DNA of 64,000 nucleotides from Methanoperedens sp049303315. GTDB lineage: Archaea > Halobacteriota > Methanosarcinia > Methanosarcinales > Methanoperedenaceae. Shown piece after piece: positions 17,839 through 26,294 of the stretch. Under the pieces are notes generated by a model. That model saw only the letters and a list, made by a program, of their open reading frames with translations, was not told the origin of the DNA and searched no databases. Made by a program: the position numbers and the translations under genes. Numbering within the stretch: the first letter of the stretch is position 1; every line of letters begins with the position of its first letter. Location of the stretch: contig JBAQMZ010000029.1 in the NCBI GenBank assembly GCA_049303315.1, forward strand, positions 124,001-188,000. Direction: 5' to 3'.

Positions 17839-18342
17839 TTATCCCAGATAATCTCCCTGTATCTTCACAACTTCCGTGCTATCTTTTGCAGCAGAATATC
17901 TTTCCAGAGGTTCCCTGTTAAGTTCTAAAAATACCGGTCCCCATTTGAACTTGTTCAGGATGAGGGCAGCCTGTTCTTTTTCCCCCAAAATGTAAAGCGC
18001 GGCAGCAAAAGCCTCCACTGTGCTGAGCTTGAAAGGCTTGCCGAAGTTCACCGCATTGGCGGCAAGAAGATACGGCAGGGCGCGGTGCTGGAGCCGTAGC
18101 CTCTGCAATACCGGGAATACTCTTTCCACCTCTTCCCATGAACAGTCAAGTACCACGATGCCCCTTCCTGCATCATCAGCCGGTGATAGCGCCTGCTCGG
18201 AAAACGGGTCAAGGAATATCGCCCCGCCGGGAAGTTTCCTTGGGTTATCATGCAGCGTGGCGAGGTTGAACCTGGCAAGCTTTTTCCCTGTGCATTTCTT
18301 GGGATCGCACTGGCGGGCATGATAGAGGTGGAGGGGAATCAT
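17839..18342 (-). CDS. tsr3: Tsr3 (DUF367) 16S rRNA aminocarboxypropyltransferase
   Basis: SPOUT-like enzyme that transfers the aminocarboxypropyl group of SAM to a uridine of small-subunit rRNA. Family features: LYHARQCDPKKCTGKKLA at the start, LDPFSEQALSPAD, VVLDCSWEE, and LPYLLAANAVNFGKP followed by LSTVEAFAAALY. A longer frame begins at 18393, but the conserved part starts at the ATG at 18342 (MIPLHLYHARQ), giving 167 residues, the usual archaeal length. Confidence 0.88.
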   Translation of the reverse strand: MIPLHLYHARQCDPKKCTGKKLARFNLATLHDNPRKLPGGAIFLDPFSEQALSPADDAGRGIVVLDCSWEEVERVFPVLQRLRLQHRALPYLLAANAVNFGKPFKLSTVEAFAAALYILGEKEQAALILNKFKWGPVFLELNREPLERYSAAKDSTEVVKIQGDYLG

Positions 18343-18534
18343 GTGGTATAATTGATGTTGCAGGGTATTATTGTTATGTCTGAATTCAGTCACGGACTCG
18401 GCAATGAAATTTGCTCATGGCTTTAGCATTTCAGTCGGTTTGATTGCTATCCATGTTTCTTTTCAGGCGCTATGACACTTAAATTTCCCGTATTATATCG
18501 TAAAGCTTATGTTTGATGATAATTAACTTACCTC

Positions 18535-18933
18535 ATGAAAATTATGAATAAATATGCAAGAGAATTTATTGTTGGAGTTGTTTTAGCTTTACTAACAATC
18601 TCTTTTATATTGATGTTTCCAAAACAAAAGATACTGGAATTACTTGTTATTCTCCTGGCGGTTATAGCTTCAATTTATTTGGGTTTTGCGCTATCTGATG
18701 GACGTAAGAGAGAAATAATTATAGAAATATCAGCTATGTTCTTTTTTTTAGTTTTGGCGATTTTTGGTCTATGGATATCTCCATATTTTTTAATTGCAGG
18801 TTATCTAATTCATGGAGTTTGGGACGTTATTCATAATCATAAAATTATTCAAACTGAAGTTGTTGAATGGTATAAGATTTTATGTTTGGTTTATGATTGG
18901 GTTATAGCAATTTTCATTTTGTTGTGGTTGTAA
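18535..18933 (+). CDS. Four-helix integral membrane protein (DUF6010-like)
   Basis: A 132-residue hydrophobic protein with four predicted transmembrane segments. It carries a conserved-looking motif GYLIHGVWDVIHNH, later WYKILCLVYDWVIA, which recalls the DUF6010 family. Function unknown. It is AT-rich and stands alone between Tsr3 and hdrC. The start is the ATG at 18535 (a second in-frame ATG is at 18544). Confidence 0.65.
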   Translation: MKIMNKYAREFIVGVVLALLTISFILMFPKQKILELLVILLAVIASIYLGFALSDGRKREIIIEISAMFFFLVLAIFGLWISPYFLIAGYLIHGVWDVIHNHKIIQTEVVEWYKILCLVYDWVIAIFILLWL

Positions 18934-19056
18934 TAATAATTTGGATATTTGGAAACTGATGTTGCATCCTTGCGGTGTGTATTTAATATCTACTTTTATG
19001 TTTAAAGCCAAAAATCCCTTAAACCCTTAAATACAAGCATCCACATAATTCCCTCG

Positions 19057-19554
19057 ATGAAAAGCTCCGAGTTTGAAAATTCAGTGAAAACTTCAAACCT
19101 TAAAGAATTGACAGAATTTTCAAAGATACTCACCTGTTTCCAGTGCGGCACATGCACCGGAAGCTGCCCCTCAGGCAGGTACACAAGCCTCAACGTCAGG
19201 AGAATTATCAAAGATTCCATCCAGAAAGACATCTCAGATGAACTTGAACTCTGGATGTGCACCACATGTTACAATTGCCAGGAGAGATGCCCCCGGGGAA
19301 TAAAAATAACAGATGAGATACTCAAACTCCGTAGCATTGCCGTGAAAAAAGGAAAAGTGCTCCCCGCACACAGGACTGTATGCAGGTATCTTATCGAAAC
19401 AGGACATGCCATACCGATCGATGAAATGCATCTTTCAGTCAGGGAACAAATCGGGCTTGCGGCGCCGGAAACTGTCCACAAATACAAAAAAGCGCTCAAT
19501 GATGTAAAAACCCTCCTAAAATCAACCGGGTTCGATGAGCTGATAAAAGAATGA
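19057..19554 (+). CDS. hdrC: CoB-CoM heterodisulfide reductase subunit C
   Basis: Iron-sulfur subunit carrying electrons to HdrB in reduction (or, in reverse, formation) of the CoM-S-S-CoB heterodisulfide. At 165 residues it has two 4Fe-4S motifs: CFQCGTCTGSCPSG and CTTCYNCQERCPRG. A TATA-like TTAAATACAAG lies about 30 bases before the ATG at 19057. It overlaps hdrB by 4 bases. No hdrA or mvhD is adjacent, so the flavin-containing partner is encoded elsewhere. Confidence 0.88.
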   Translation: MKSSEFENSVKTSNLKELTEFSKILTCFQCGTCTGSCPSGRYTSLNVRRIIKDSIQKDISDELELWMCTTCYNCQERCPRGIKITDEILKLRSIAVKKGKVLPAHRTVCRYLIETGHAIPIDEMHLSVREQIGLAAPETVHKYKKALNDVKTLLKSTGFDELIKE

Positions 19555-20447
19555 AGGAACTATCACTTTTTCTCGGATGCCTCATCCCGAATCGCTATCC
19601 GGGCATTGAAAAGGCGACAAAGTTTGTTCTTGATAAGCTTGAGGTAAAATGGAGCGAACTAAAAGAAGCTTCATGCTGCCCTGCGCCAGGTGTATTTCGC
19701 TCATTTGATAAAATAACATGGCTCGCTCTTGCATCAAGGAACCTTGTTCTTGCAGAGGAAAAGAACACGGATTTGCTGACAATCTGCAACGGGTGCTTCA
19801 GTTCGCTTCTGGATGCCAACAATATCCTGAAAAATGACGCAGATCTCAGGAACGAGGTGAACGCCCATCTTAAAAAAATAAATAAGGAATTCATGGGAAC
19901 GATTGAAGTGAGGCACATAATAGAATTCCTTTACAGGGAAATAGGTCATGAGAAACTTGGTAATTCAATCGAGAAACCTCTTCCGCTAAAAGTGGCTGTC
20001 CATTACGGATGTCATCTTCTCAAGCCCACAAAGGACAGGAAGCTCGGGGGCGCCGAATGCCCCGTGTTTTTTGATGAGCTTGTTGAGGCTACGGGTGCGA
20101 TAAGCGTGCCTTACGAGGGCAAAACGAGCTGCTGCGGCGCCGGGGGCGGTGTGCGGTCTGCAATGCTTGAGACTTCGTTAAAGATGACGGAATATAAACT
20201 TGAGCGGATGAAAAAAGCCGGCGTTGATTGCATCGTGAATGCCTGCCCTTTTTGCCATTTGCAGTACGACGGCGGGCAGGTTGAACTCGCAAAAACCGGC
20301 AAGAAATATAACCTTCCTGTTGTTCATTACAGCCAGTTCCTCGGGCTTGCGCTGGGATATACGCCCGAAGATGTAGGACTCCATCTTAATGCGATTGTGA
20401 GCGCGGAATTTGAAGAAAAAATAGCGCTGATACAGAAAAAAGATTAG
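19551..20447 (+). CDS. hdrB: CoB-CoM heterodisulfide reductase subunit B
   Basis: Catalytic subunit with two CCG domains that each bind a non-cubane 4Fe-4S cluster. The first domain is LFLGCLIPNRYPG...CCPAPGVF...CNGCFSS, the second HYGCHLLKP...CCGAGGGV...CPFCHLQYD. The 298-residue length and the intact cysteines fit an active enzyme. Translationally coupled to hdrC. CCG proteins also occur in other redox enzymes, but both cluster domains plus the HdrC partner support Hdr. Confidence 0.88.
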   Translation: MKELSLFLGCLIPNRYPGIEKATKFVLDKLEVKWSELKEASCCPAPGVFRSFDKITWLALASRNLVLAEEKNTDLLTICNGCFSSLLDANNILKNDADLRNEVNAHLKKINKEFMGTIEVRHIIEFLYREIGHEKLGNSIEKPLPLKVAVHYGCHLLKPTKDRKLGGAECPVFFDELVEATGAISVPYEGKTSCCGAGGGVRSAMLETSLKMTEYKLERMKKAGVDCIVNACPFCHLQYDGGQVELAKTGKKYNLPVVHYSQFLGLALGYTPEDVGLHLNAIVSAEFEEKIALIQKKD

Positions 20448-20451
20448 GGAT

Positions 20452-20505
20452 TAGTGGGCAGGAGGGTTGATGGTGGTTTGGAAAAAAGGTTTATTCTGCC
20501 CACTA
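20452..20505 (+). terminator. Inverted repeat after hdrB
   Basis: TAGTGGGCAG at 20452-20461 and its exact complement CTGCCCACTA at 20496-20505 are separated by 34 bases, just after the hdrB stop. It could end transcription or stabilise the 3' end of the hdrCB message. The long loop makes it atypical. Confidence 0.4.
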
Positions 20506-20639
20506 TTCGTATATAGGCGAACATAATATTTAAAGGTTGCGCAATGAATTATTTCAGGTCCAATATGACAGAGTTAAGTCAACATCTCCATTTCAAAAAT
20601 CACTTATACCATAACCACCTCTAAGTCATCGTGATAATC

Positions 20640-21068
20640 ATGCCAAACAGAACCGCAATCTTAGAAACACAAAAAGGAACGATAAAAATCGAACTTAAGG
20701 AAGCGGAAGCTCCGATAACAACCCAGAACTTCATCAAACTTACACAGAAGGGGTTCTATGACGGGCTTACTTTCCACAGGGTCATACGCGGTTTTATGAT
20801 CCAGGGTGGATGCCCTAAGGGAAATGGAACAGGCGGCCCTGGTTATGCAATAAAAGATGAATTTCATCCAAAACTAAAACATACAAAAGGGGCATTATCC
20901 ATGGCCAATGCAGGTCCCAACACCGGAGGGAGCCAGTTCTTTATCACTGAAGAACCACAGCCCCACCTTGACGGACACCATTCTGTGTTCGGACAGGTAA
21001 TTGTTGGTCAGGACGTAGTGGAAAAAATCAAACAGGGCGATAAGATGCTCAAAGTTACTATTCAGTGA
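20640..21068 (+). CDS. Cyclophilin-type peptidyl-prolyl cis-trans isomerase
   Basis: Protein-folding catalyst of about 142 residues. Typical single-domain cyclophilin motifs are FHRVIRGFMIQGG, GTGGPGYAIKDEF, and ALSMANAGPNTGGSQFFIT. The frame opens with a GTG at 20631, but the ATG at 20640 matches the usual start, and a CTTATACC box at 20604-20611 would make either nearly leaderless. No signal peptide, so cytoplasmic. Its end overlaps the longest possible frame of the next gene. Confidence 0.92.
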   Translation: MPNRTAILETQKGTIKIELKEAEAPITTQNFIKLTQKGFYDGLTFHRVIRGFMIQGGCPKGNGTGGPGYAIKDEFHPKLKHTKGALSMANAGPNTGGSQFFITEEPQPHLDGHHSVFGQVIVGQDVVEKIKQGDKMLKVTIQ

Positions 21069-21088
21069 GTAGCGAAAAATCGATCATT

Positions 21089-21646
21089 ATGACCCTCAGG
21101 ATCGCATGGGGAATTACAGGCTGCGGCGACTATCTCAAAGAAAGCCTCGATATAATGAAAGACCTCGCAAGAGAGCACAATCTGGACGTGCGGGTATTTC
21201 TCTCTGAGGCAGGCGAGATGGTGGTAAAGTGGTACAGGCTCTTCAATGACCTGAAAACCAGCTTTCCCAAAACCTATTCTGAGAAGTCGCCCAACATCCC
21301 CTTCCTGGTAGGGGATTTGCAACTCGGTAAATACGATTTTCTCCTTATCACGCCTTCAACTTCAAACACCGTTGCGAAAATCGCTGCTGGAATTTCGGAT
21401 ACGCTGCTCACGAATGCAGCGGCGCAGGCGATGAAAGCCAAAGTGCCAGTCTATATTTTTCCTGCTGACCAGAGAAGGGGCGAAATCACCACGGATTTAC
21501 CGGACGGAAGGAAACTCACACTCACGATGCGGGATGTGGATATCGAAGCTGTGGATAAACTCCGGAAAATGCCTGGAATAACCGTGCTGGGACACCCCGA
21601 TGAGATAAGAGAAGTGATTAAAAAGCTCATCGGGAACAAAAAATAA
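21089..21646 (+). CDS. afpA: Archaeoflavoprotein AfpA
   Basis: FMN-binding flavoprotein of the flavoprotein/dihydromethanopterin-reductase-like family. It was described in Archaeoglobus as an electron acceptor from ferredoxin. The start LRIAWGITGCGDYLKES and the segments LLITPSTSNTVAKIAAGISDTL and FPADQRRGEITT match that group. A GTG at 21065 extends the frame, but the ATG at 21089 gives the family's normal N-terminus (about 185 residues). Electron partner here unknown. Confidence 0.8.
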   Translation: MTLRIAWGITGCGDYLKESLDIMKDLAREHNLDVRVFLSEAGEMVVKWYRLFNDLKTSFPKTYSEKSPNIPFLVGDLQLGKYDFLLITPSTSNTVAKIAAGISDTLLTNAAAQAMKAKVPVYIFPADQRRGEITTDLPDGRKLTLTMRDVDIEAVDKLRKMPGITVLGHPDEIREVIKKLIGNKK

Positions 21647-21648
21647 GC

Positions 21649-22179
21649 TCAAAGCTTTTCGTATTCGAAATAAGTGCATACGTTGTCTTTGCATCTGATT
21701 ATTTTCCCTTTCACTGTATTTTTTATTATTTCAAGCTCGATTGCGCTTGGCTCGGCTATGCCGGGAACCGTTGCGCTGCCCGGTGAAAGAAGCAGCACAT
21801 CGGTTTTTTGCAGTATCGGATGATGGAAATGCCCGAATACGAGTACATCCACACCCATTTCCTTTGCAAGATAGCGAAGCCCGTCTGTGTTCTCAGAAGT
21901 GAGCTGCCCTTTGTGGATTATTCCAACTCTCACGCCCTCTACTTTTATGATTTTGCGCTCAGGAAGAAGCTTCATTAATTCAGGGCTGTCAGTATCGCCA
22001 TGAACTGCTACGAGCTTCCCCAGACCCTTAAGTTCGTTATAACATCCGAGAGATTCAAAATCCCCTGCGTGAATGATGATGCCTGAACGTTTGATAATGG
22101 AAACAAGTTCCTGCGGAAGATTATTCCGAAGCGATTGCCCGGACTTAATGTGGGTATCTGATAGGAGGATGAGTTTCAT
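21649..22179 (-). CDS. YfcE/MJ0936-type metallophosphoesterase
   Basis: A 176-residue calcineurin-like phosphoesterase with all metal-binding motifs: LSDTH, IHAGDF, VHGDTD, IHKG and FGHFHHP. MJ0936-like enzymes hydrolyse phosphodiesters in vitro; the natural substrate is unknown. It ends 10 bases after the start of the P-type ATPase reading in the same direction upstream, so the two may be co-transcribed. Confidence 0.88.
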   Translation of the reverse strand: MKLILLSDTHIKSGQSLRNNLPQELVSIIKRSGIIIHAGDFESLGCYNELKGLGKLVAVHGDTDSPELMKLLPERKIIKVEGVRVGIIHKGQLTSENTDGLRYLAKEMGVDVLVFGHFHHPILQKTDVLLLSPGSATVPGIAEPSAIELEIIKNTVKGKIIRCKDNVCTYFEYEKL

Positions 22180-22189
22180 AAAGAGAGCC

Positions 22190-24334
22190 TTACGCCTTCA
22201 ACACCGATAGCCGCATCGCATTCACTATTACAAGAAGTGACAGACCCATATCTCCAAACGCCACTGCCATCCAGAGAGTCACGATGCCAGGAAAAGCAAG
22301 AACGGCAAAGCTTCCTTTTATTGCGATTGAAGTAAAGATATTCTCTTTGACTATCCCAAGCGTCTTTTTACTGAGCTCAAATAAATAAGGCAGTTTGGAT
22401 ATATCATCGTGCATTAACGCTATATCAGCAGTTTCAAGTGCAATATCACTGCCTATAGCTCCCATCGCAATCCCAACCGTCGCCTTTGCCAGCGCAGGAG
22501 CATCGTTCACACCATCTCCTACCATGACAACCGTGCCATATTCACGATTCAGCTCCTCAACAATCCTGACCTTATCTTCAGGAAGAAGACTGGCATGATA
22601 TTCATTAATGCCTAACTTATTTGCTATCGTTTTTGCAATTCTTCCATTATCGCCTGTCAGCATCACCATCCTCATCCCTTTCTTCTTGAGTATGCTTACA
22701 GTTTCAGGCGCACCATCTCTTACTCTGTCCATAACTGCAATAATCCCCATGCATTCCTGACTTCCTATGAGAATTGCAGTCTTACCTTCATCTTCAAGTT
22801 CCTTGATTTTTGCTTCAGGAAAAGGAATTGATAATTCGCTAAACAATGCAGGGCTGCCGATATAATAGGTCTTGCCAGCCACGTCTCCTTTAACACCTTT
22901 GCCTGGAGTTGCCTTAAATCCGCTAACAGATCTCAAACTCACTTCCTCAGTCTTAGCCTTTGAAACCACGGCTTTTGCCAGAGGATGCTCAGATAATGCC
23001 TCAATTGATGCTGTTATCTCAAGAATCTCTCTGGCAGAATAATTATTAACTTCTATCGTGTCTGTTACCTCTGGTCTGCCTTCAGTCAGGGTGCCAGTCT
23101 TATCAAAAACAAATACCTTTGCCTTTGCCATTTCCTCTATGTAATTTCCTCCTTTTATTAAGACCCCATTCTTTGCAGCACCTGTTATTCCCGATATCAT
23201 GGATACGGGCGTGGATATTGCGAGAGCACAGGGGCAGGAAATAACAAGCAGAACCAGTGCTTTGTAAAGCCACTCATTAAACGGCTGACCGAAAACAAGG
23301 CTTGGAACAGTCGCCACACACACTGCCAGGAAAATCACGGTGGGCGTATAATAACGTGCAAATTTATCAACAAACTTCTCGGTCGGGGATTTTTTTCGTT
23401 CAGCTTCCTCAACCAGCCTGACAATTTTTGAAAGTACCGTGTCTTCAGACATTTTTGAAACTCTTATTTCAAGATATCCGTGCTCATTAAGCGTTCCCGC
23501 ATAGACAGGGTCGCCTATCTCTTTATGAACTGGCATCGATTCACCAGTAATCGCGGCCTGATTTATGCTTGACTCACCGTTAATCACAATACCGTCAAGG
23601 GGTATTTTTTCACCCGGTCTGACAACTGTAATATCATTGATATTCGCCTCATGAACATGTACATTGACCTCTTTTCCGTCCCTTATTACATTGGCTGTCT
23701 CAGGCGCAAGCTTAACAAGTGACCCAATAGATTTCCTCGCCCTTTCGCCAGCATAATCTTCTAAAAACTCGGCAATGAAGAACAGATAAAGCACAGATGC
23801 TCCCTCTTCCCCGTAGCCGATGGAGAAAGCACCAACGGCAGCAATTGTCATAAGGAAATTCATATCAAGGCGTTTTTTCAGAAGAGATGATATGCCCTTT
23901 TTAGCTATGCTATATCCAGAAATTATCCCCACGAATAGGAAGAGAATGTGAGATAAAGATGTCGAACCCGTTACGTATTCTATGGAAAGCCCAAGAACCA
24001 GTAACACGGACGAAAGTGCTATAATACGTATATTCCGTTGTTTCCAGAGAGGAAGTTTTTCCTCAAAAATATCGGTTGAACATGAGGAACAGCTTACTTC
24101 GTGATCATCCTTCCCATTTTCAAGAGCAGTATATCCGGCTTTTTCAATCGTCTCTCTGATTTCTGATGTGTTGGTGAGGGACGGGTCATACTTTATCGCT
24201 GCTTTACCAACAATGAAATCCACGTTTATCTCAGCGATACCGTTTAGTTTCCTGACCGCATTTTCCACGTTCATGGCGCAGGAAGGGCAGTCCATGCCTT
24301 TGATTTTTAATTCAAAGTCCTTTAGCTCAACCAT
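22190..24334 (-). CDS. Heavy-metal transporting P1B-type ATPase (Zn/Cd/Pb type)
   Basis: Exports soft divalent metals. The 714 residues comprise an N-terminal HMA domain with GMDCPSCAMNVENA, a Cys-rich linker (SCSSCS), TM segments, the CPC motif in VISCPCALAIS, DKTGTLTEG, SEHPLAKAV and GDGVNDAPAL. The final helix has FGDMG, the Asp-x-Gly signature of the P1B-2 (ZntA/CadA) group rather than copper pumps. It lies just upstream of nikR on the same strand. Specificity is inferred from motifs only. Confidence 0.87.
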   Translation of the reverse strand: MVELKDFELKIKGMDCPSCAMNVENAVRKLNGIAEINVDFIVGKAAIKYDPSLTNTSEIRETIEKAGYTALENGKDDHEVSCSSCSTDIFEEKLPLWKQRNIRIIALSSVLLVLGLSIEYVTGSTSLSHILFLFVGIISGYSIAKKGISSLLKKRLDMNFLMTIAAVGAFSIGYGEEGASVLYLFFIAEFLEDYAGERARKSIGSLVKLAPETANVIRDGKEVNVHVHEANINDITVVRPGEKIPLDGIVINGESSINQAAITGESMPVHKEIGDPVYAGTLNEHGYLEIRVSKMSEDTVLSKIVRLVEEAERKKSPTEKFVDKFARYYTPTVIFLAVCVATVPSLVFGQPFNEWLYKALVLLVISCPCALAISTPVSMISGITGAAKNGVLIKGGNYIEEMAKAKVFVFDKTGTLTEGRPEVTDTIEVNNYSAREILEITASIEALSEHPLAKAVVSKAKTEEVSLRSVSGFKATPGKGVKGDVAGKTYYIGSPALFSELSIPFPEAKIKELEDEGKTAILIGSQECMGIIAVMDRVRDGAPETVSILKKKGMRMVMLTGDNGRIAKTIANKLGINEYHASLLPEDKVRIVEELNREYGTVVMVGDGVNDAPALAKATVGIAMGAIGSDIALETADIALMHDDISKLPYLFELSKKTLGIVKENIFTSIAIKGSFAVLAFPGIVTLWMAVAFGDMGLSLLVIVNAMRLSVLKA

Positions 24335-24400
24335 GCAGACCTGTACTACACGCTTTTAAAAATAGATTGTGCTAAGAAACTTTCTGAAAGTTAATAAAAA

Positions 24401-24778
24401 TTAGACGGAACAGCGGCAGACCATAACATCCTTTATTGCAGATATGCGTTCTACAAACTGTTTGATACTGTCATTATCTCCCTGAAGGATTACCCATTCA
24501 GCGCACCTGTCGCCAAAATGAGTGTGGGTTGCAGACTTTACTATATTTTTAAAATCGTGGATTATGTTGTGTACTGGCTGTTCTCTTTTATCGTCATAAA
24601 CAATAGTAGCGATGAACGGAGTACCACTATCAATATGCTCTATCCATTTATTCTGGGCTACGAATCTATGAAGGGCCTCACGGACTGCATCTGAACGGCT
24701 GGAGAAACCCATTCTATTCGTGATATTATCGAATTCTTTTAGCTCGGCGCCTGAGAGTGATATGCTTATAACTACCAT
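24401..24778 (-). CDS. nikR: Nickel-responsive transcriptional regulator NikR
   Basis: Ribbon-helix-helix DNA-binding domain (VVISISLSGAELKEFD, SSRSDAVREALHRF) followed by an ACT-like nickel-binding domain. The THTHFGDRCAEW segment supplies the His-x-His...Cys ligands and a further His lies in NIIHDF. A TTG at 24784 gives a longer frame; the ATG at 24778 fits the family. Nickel control matters for MCR cofactor F430 and hydrogenases. The adjacent P1B ATPase may or may not be a target. Confidence 0.9.
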   Translation of the reverse strand: MVVISISLSGAELKEFDNITNRMGFSSRSDAVREALHRFVAQNKWIEHIDSGTPFIATIVYDDKREQPVHNIIHDFKNIVKSATHTHFGDRCAEWVILQGDNDSIKQFVERISAIKDVMVCRCSV

Positions 24779-24793
24779 TAACAACCGTTATGA

Positions 24794-26131
24794 TTAATGA
24801 CCTGAAATAGCTATCTTTATAGACTTCAACCATTTTTTAATCACATCTTCCAGCTTGACGTCAACTTCCTCAATCCTGTACCTGACCCTCACTACAGGCT
24901 TATTGAGAAGAAGTAAGCCGCCAAGGTCAATTGGCGTGCCCGCAATCACAGCATCGCAATCCGCGGCGTTTATGGTCATCTCCAGTTCCTTCGTCTGGGC
25001 TTCGCTATAACCCATAGCAGGAAGCACGGCGCCAAGATGCGGGAAATCCTCATAAACTTTCAAAATCGAGCCCATGGCATGCGGGCGCGGGTCAATCATT
25101 TCCTTAGCCCCATATTTTTTTGCAGCGATAACACCTGCACCGAAAGCCATTCCGCCATGCGTCAAAGTTGGCCCGTCTTCCACGACCAGAACCCGTTTTC
25201 CTCTTATTAATTCAGGCCTGTCGGCAGTTATCGCGGAATTGGCTTTCATGATTACTGCTTTTTTATTTATTGACCTGACATTTTTGATAACCAGTTCCAC
25301 ATCCTCTTTCCTGGCTGAATCCACTTTATTAACAATAACCACGTCTGCAAGACGTACATTCACCTCGCCCGGGTAATAGGTAAGCTCATGCCCTGCCCTG
25401 TGCGGGTCTGCAATTACGATATGGAGGTCTGGCTTGTAAAATGGGATATCGTTGTTACCCCCATCCCAGATAATTATATCCGCTTCCTTCTCCGCGGCAT
25501 TCAGGATTTTCTTAAAATCAACGCCGCTGTAAACCACGCCTCCGCAGCAGATATACGGCTCATACTCCTCTCTCTCTTCGATAGTGCATTCGTTGCGCAC
25601 GCAATCTTCCATCGAGGCAAACCTCTGGCATTCCTGCCTGAGAAGGTCTCCATACGGCATCGGATGGCGCACTACCACCACTTTATACCCTCTTTCTTTT
25701 AATATGTCCAACAATTTTTGCGATGTCGGGCTTTTGCCTGAGCCGGTTCTAACGGCGCATACCGAAATAACAGGTTTTATTGACCGAAGCATGGTGCTTT
25801 CAGTGCCCATCAACCGGAAATCCGCACCTGCTGCCAGAACCAGAGAGGCTTTCTGCATAACCGTTTCATGCGACAGGTCAGAATAAGCGAGAACCACCTG
25901 TTCGATACTATGCTCCTTAATGAGACGTGTCAATTCTTCTTCGGGATATATCGGAATACCGTTCCCATACAATGAACCTGCCAGTTCCCGGGGGTAGCGG
26001 CGTCCTGAAATTCCCGGTATCTGCGCCGCCGTGAAGGCTACAACCTCATAATTTTCATTTTCCCTGAAATAAACGTTGAAATTATGGAAATCCCGGCCTG
26101 CGGCTCCCATTATTAAGACTTTTGTCTTCAT
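24794..26131 (-). CDS. Cyclic 2,3-diphosphoglycerate synthetase-like GTPase (COG2403)
   Basis: A 445-residue P-loop protein. It opens with a Rossmann-like GAAGRDFHNFN segment, has a P-loop CAVRTGSGKSPTSQ near residue 128, and later VNKVDSA and a segment GPTLTHGGMAFGAG. This order matches the cPGS/COG2403 family, which in Methanothermus makes the thermolyte cyclic 2,3-diphosphoglycerate. Members in mesophiles may have other roles, so the reaction is less sure than the family. Gap to nikR is 15 bases, consistent with an operon. Confidence 0.75.
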   Translation of the reverse strand: MKTKVLIMGAAGRDFHNFNVYFRENENYEVVAFTAAQIPGISGRRYPRELAGSLYGNGIPIYPEEELTRLIKEHSIEQVVLAYSDLSHETVMQKASLVLAAGADFRLMGTESTMLRSIKPVISVCAVRTGSGKSPTSQKLLDILKERGYKVVVVRHPMPYGDLLRQECQRFASMEDCVRNECTIEEREEYEPYICCGGVVYSGVDFKKILNAAEKEADIIIWDGGNNDIPFYKPDLHIVIADPHRAGHELTYYPGEVNVRLADVVIVNKVDSARKEDVELVIKNVRSINKKAVIMKANSAITADRPELIRGKRVLVVEDGPTLTHGGMAFGAGVIAAKKYGAKEMIDPRPHAMGSILKVYEDFPHLGAVLPAMGYSEAQTKELEMTINAADCDAVIAGTPIDLGGLLLLNKPVVRVRYRIEEVDVKLEDVIKKWLKSIKIAISGH

Positions 26132-26172
26132 AAACTAACCTCGCTGTTTCGCAATTTTAAATCATCTGAAAA

Positions 26173-26237
26173 CTTTGCGCTCTTGGCGTGCTTTGCGGTG
26201 CAGATTTTTCACCGCAGAGGGCGCAAAGGTCGCAAAG
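26173..26237. repeat. Imperfect 28-bp inverted repeat (GCAAAG hairpin family)
   Basis: Two 28-base arms (26173-26200 and 26210-26237) around a 9-base loop. The arms read CTTTGCG...CTTTGCGGTG and CACCGCAGAG...CGCAAAG. The same sequence family appears inside the repeat blocks at 40106-40169 and 42341-42400. It sits between the convergent-spaced cPGS and secD genes, where it may act as an RNA hairpin or a mobile palindromic repeat. Confidence 0.6.
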
Positions 26238-26294
26238 ACGGTTTTACCTATAAATTATTGGTGCTGTTGTAACTTAATTGTATGCCTTGAACCG

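Noticed and set aside
20574..20634. Histidine-rich 19-codon leader peptide before the cyclophilin gene
   Set aside because: It has no ribosome site and no link to a histidine operon; its His content is probably chance.
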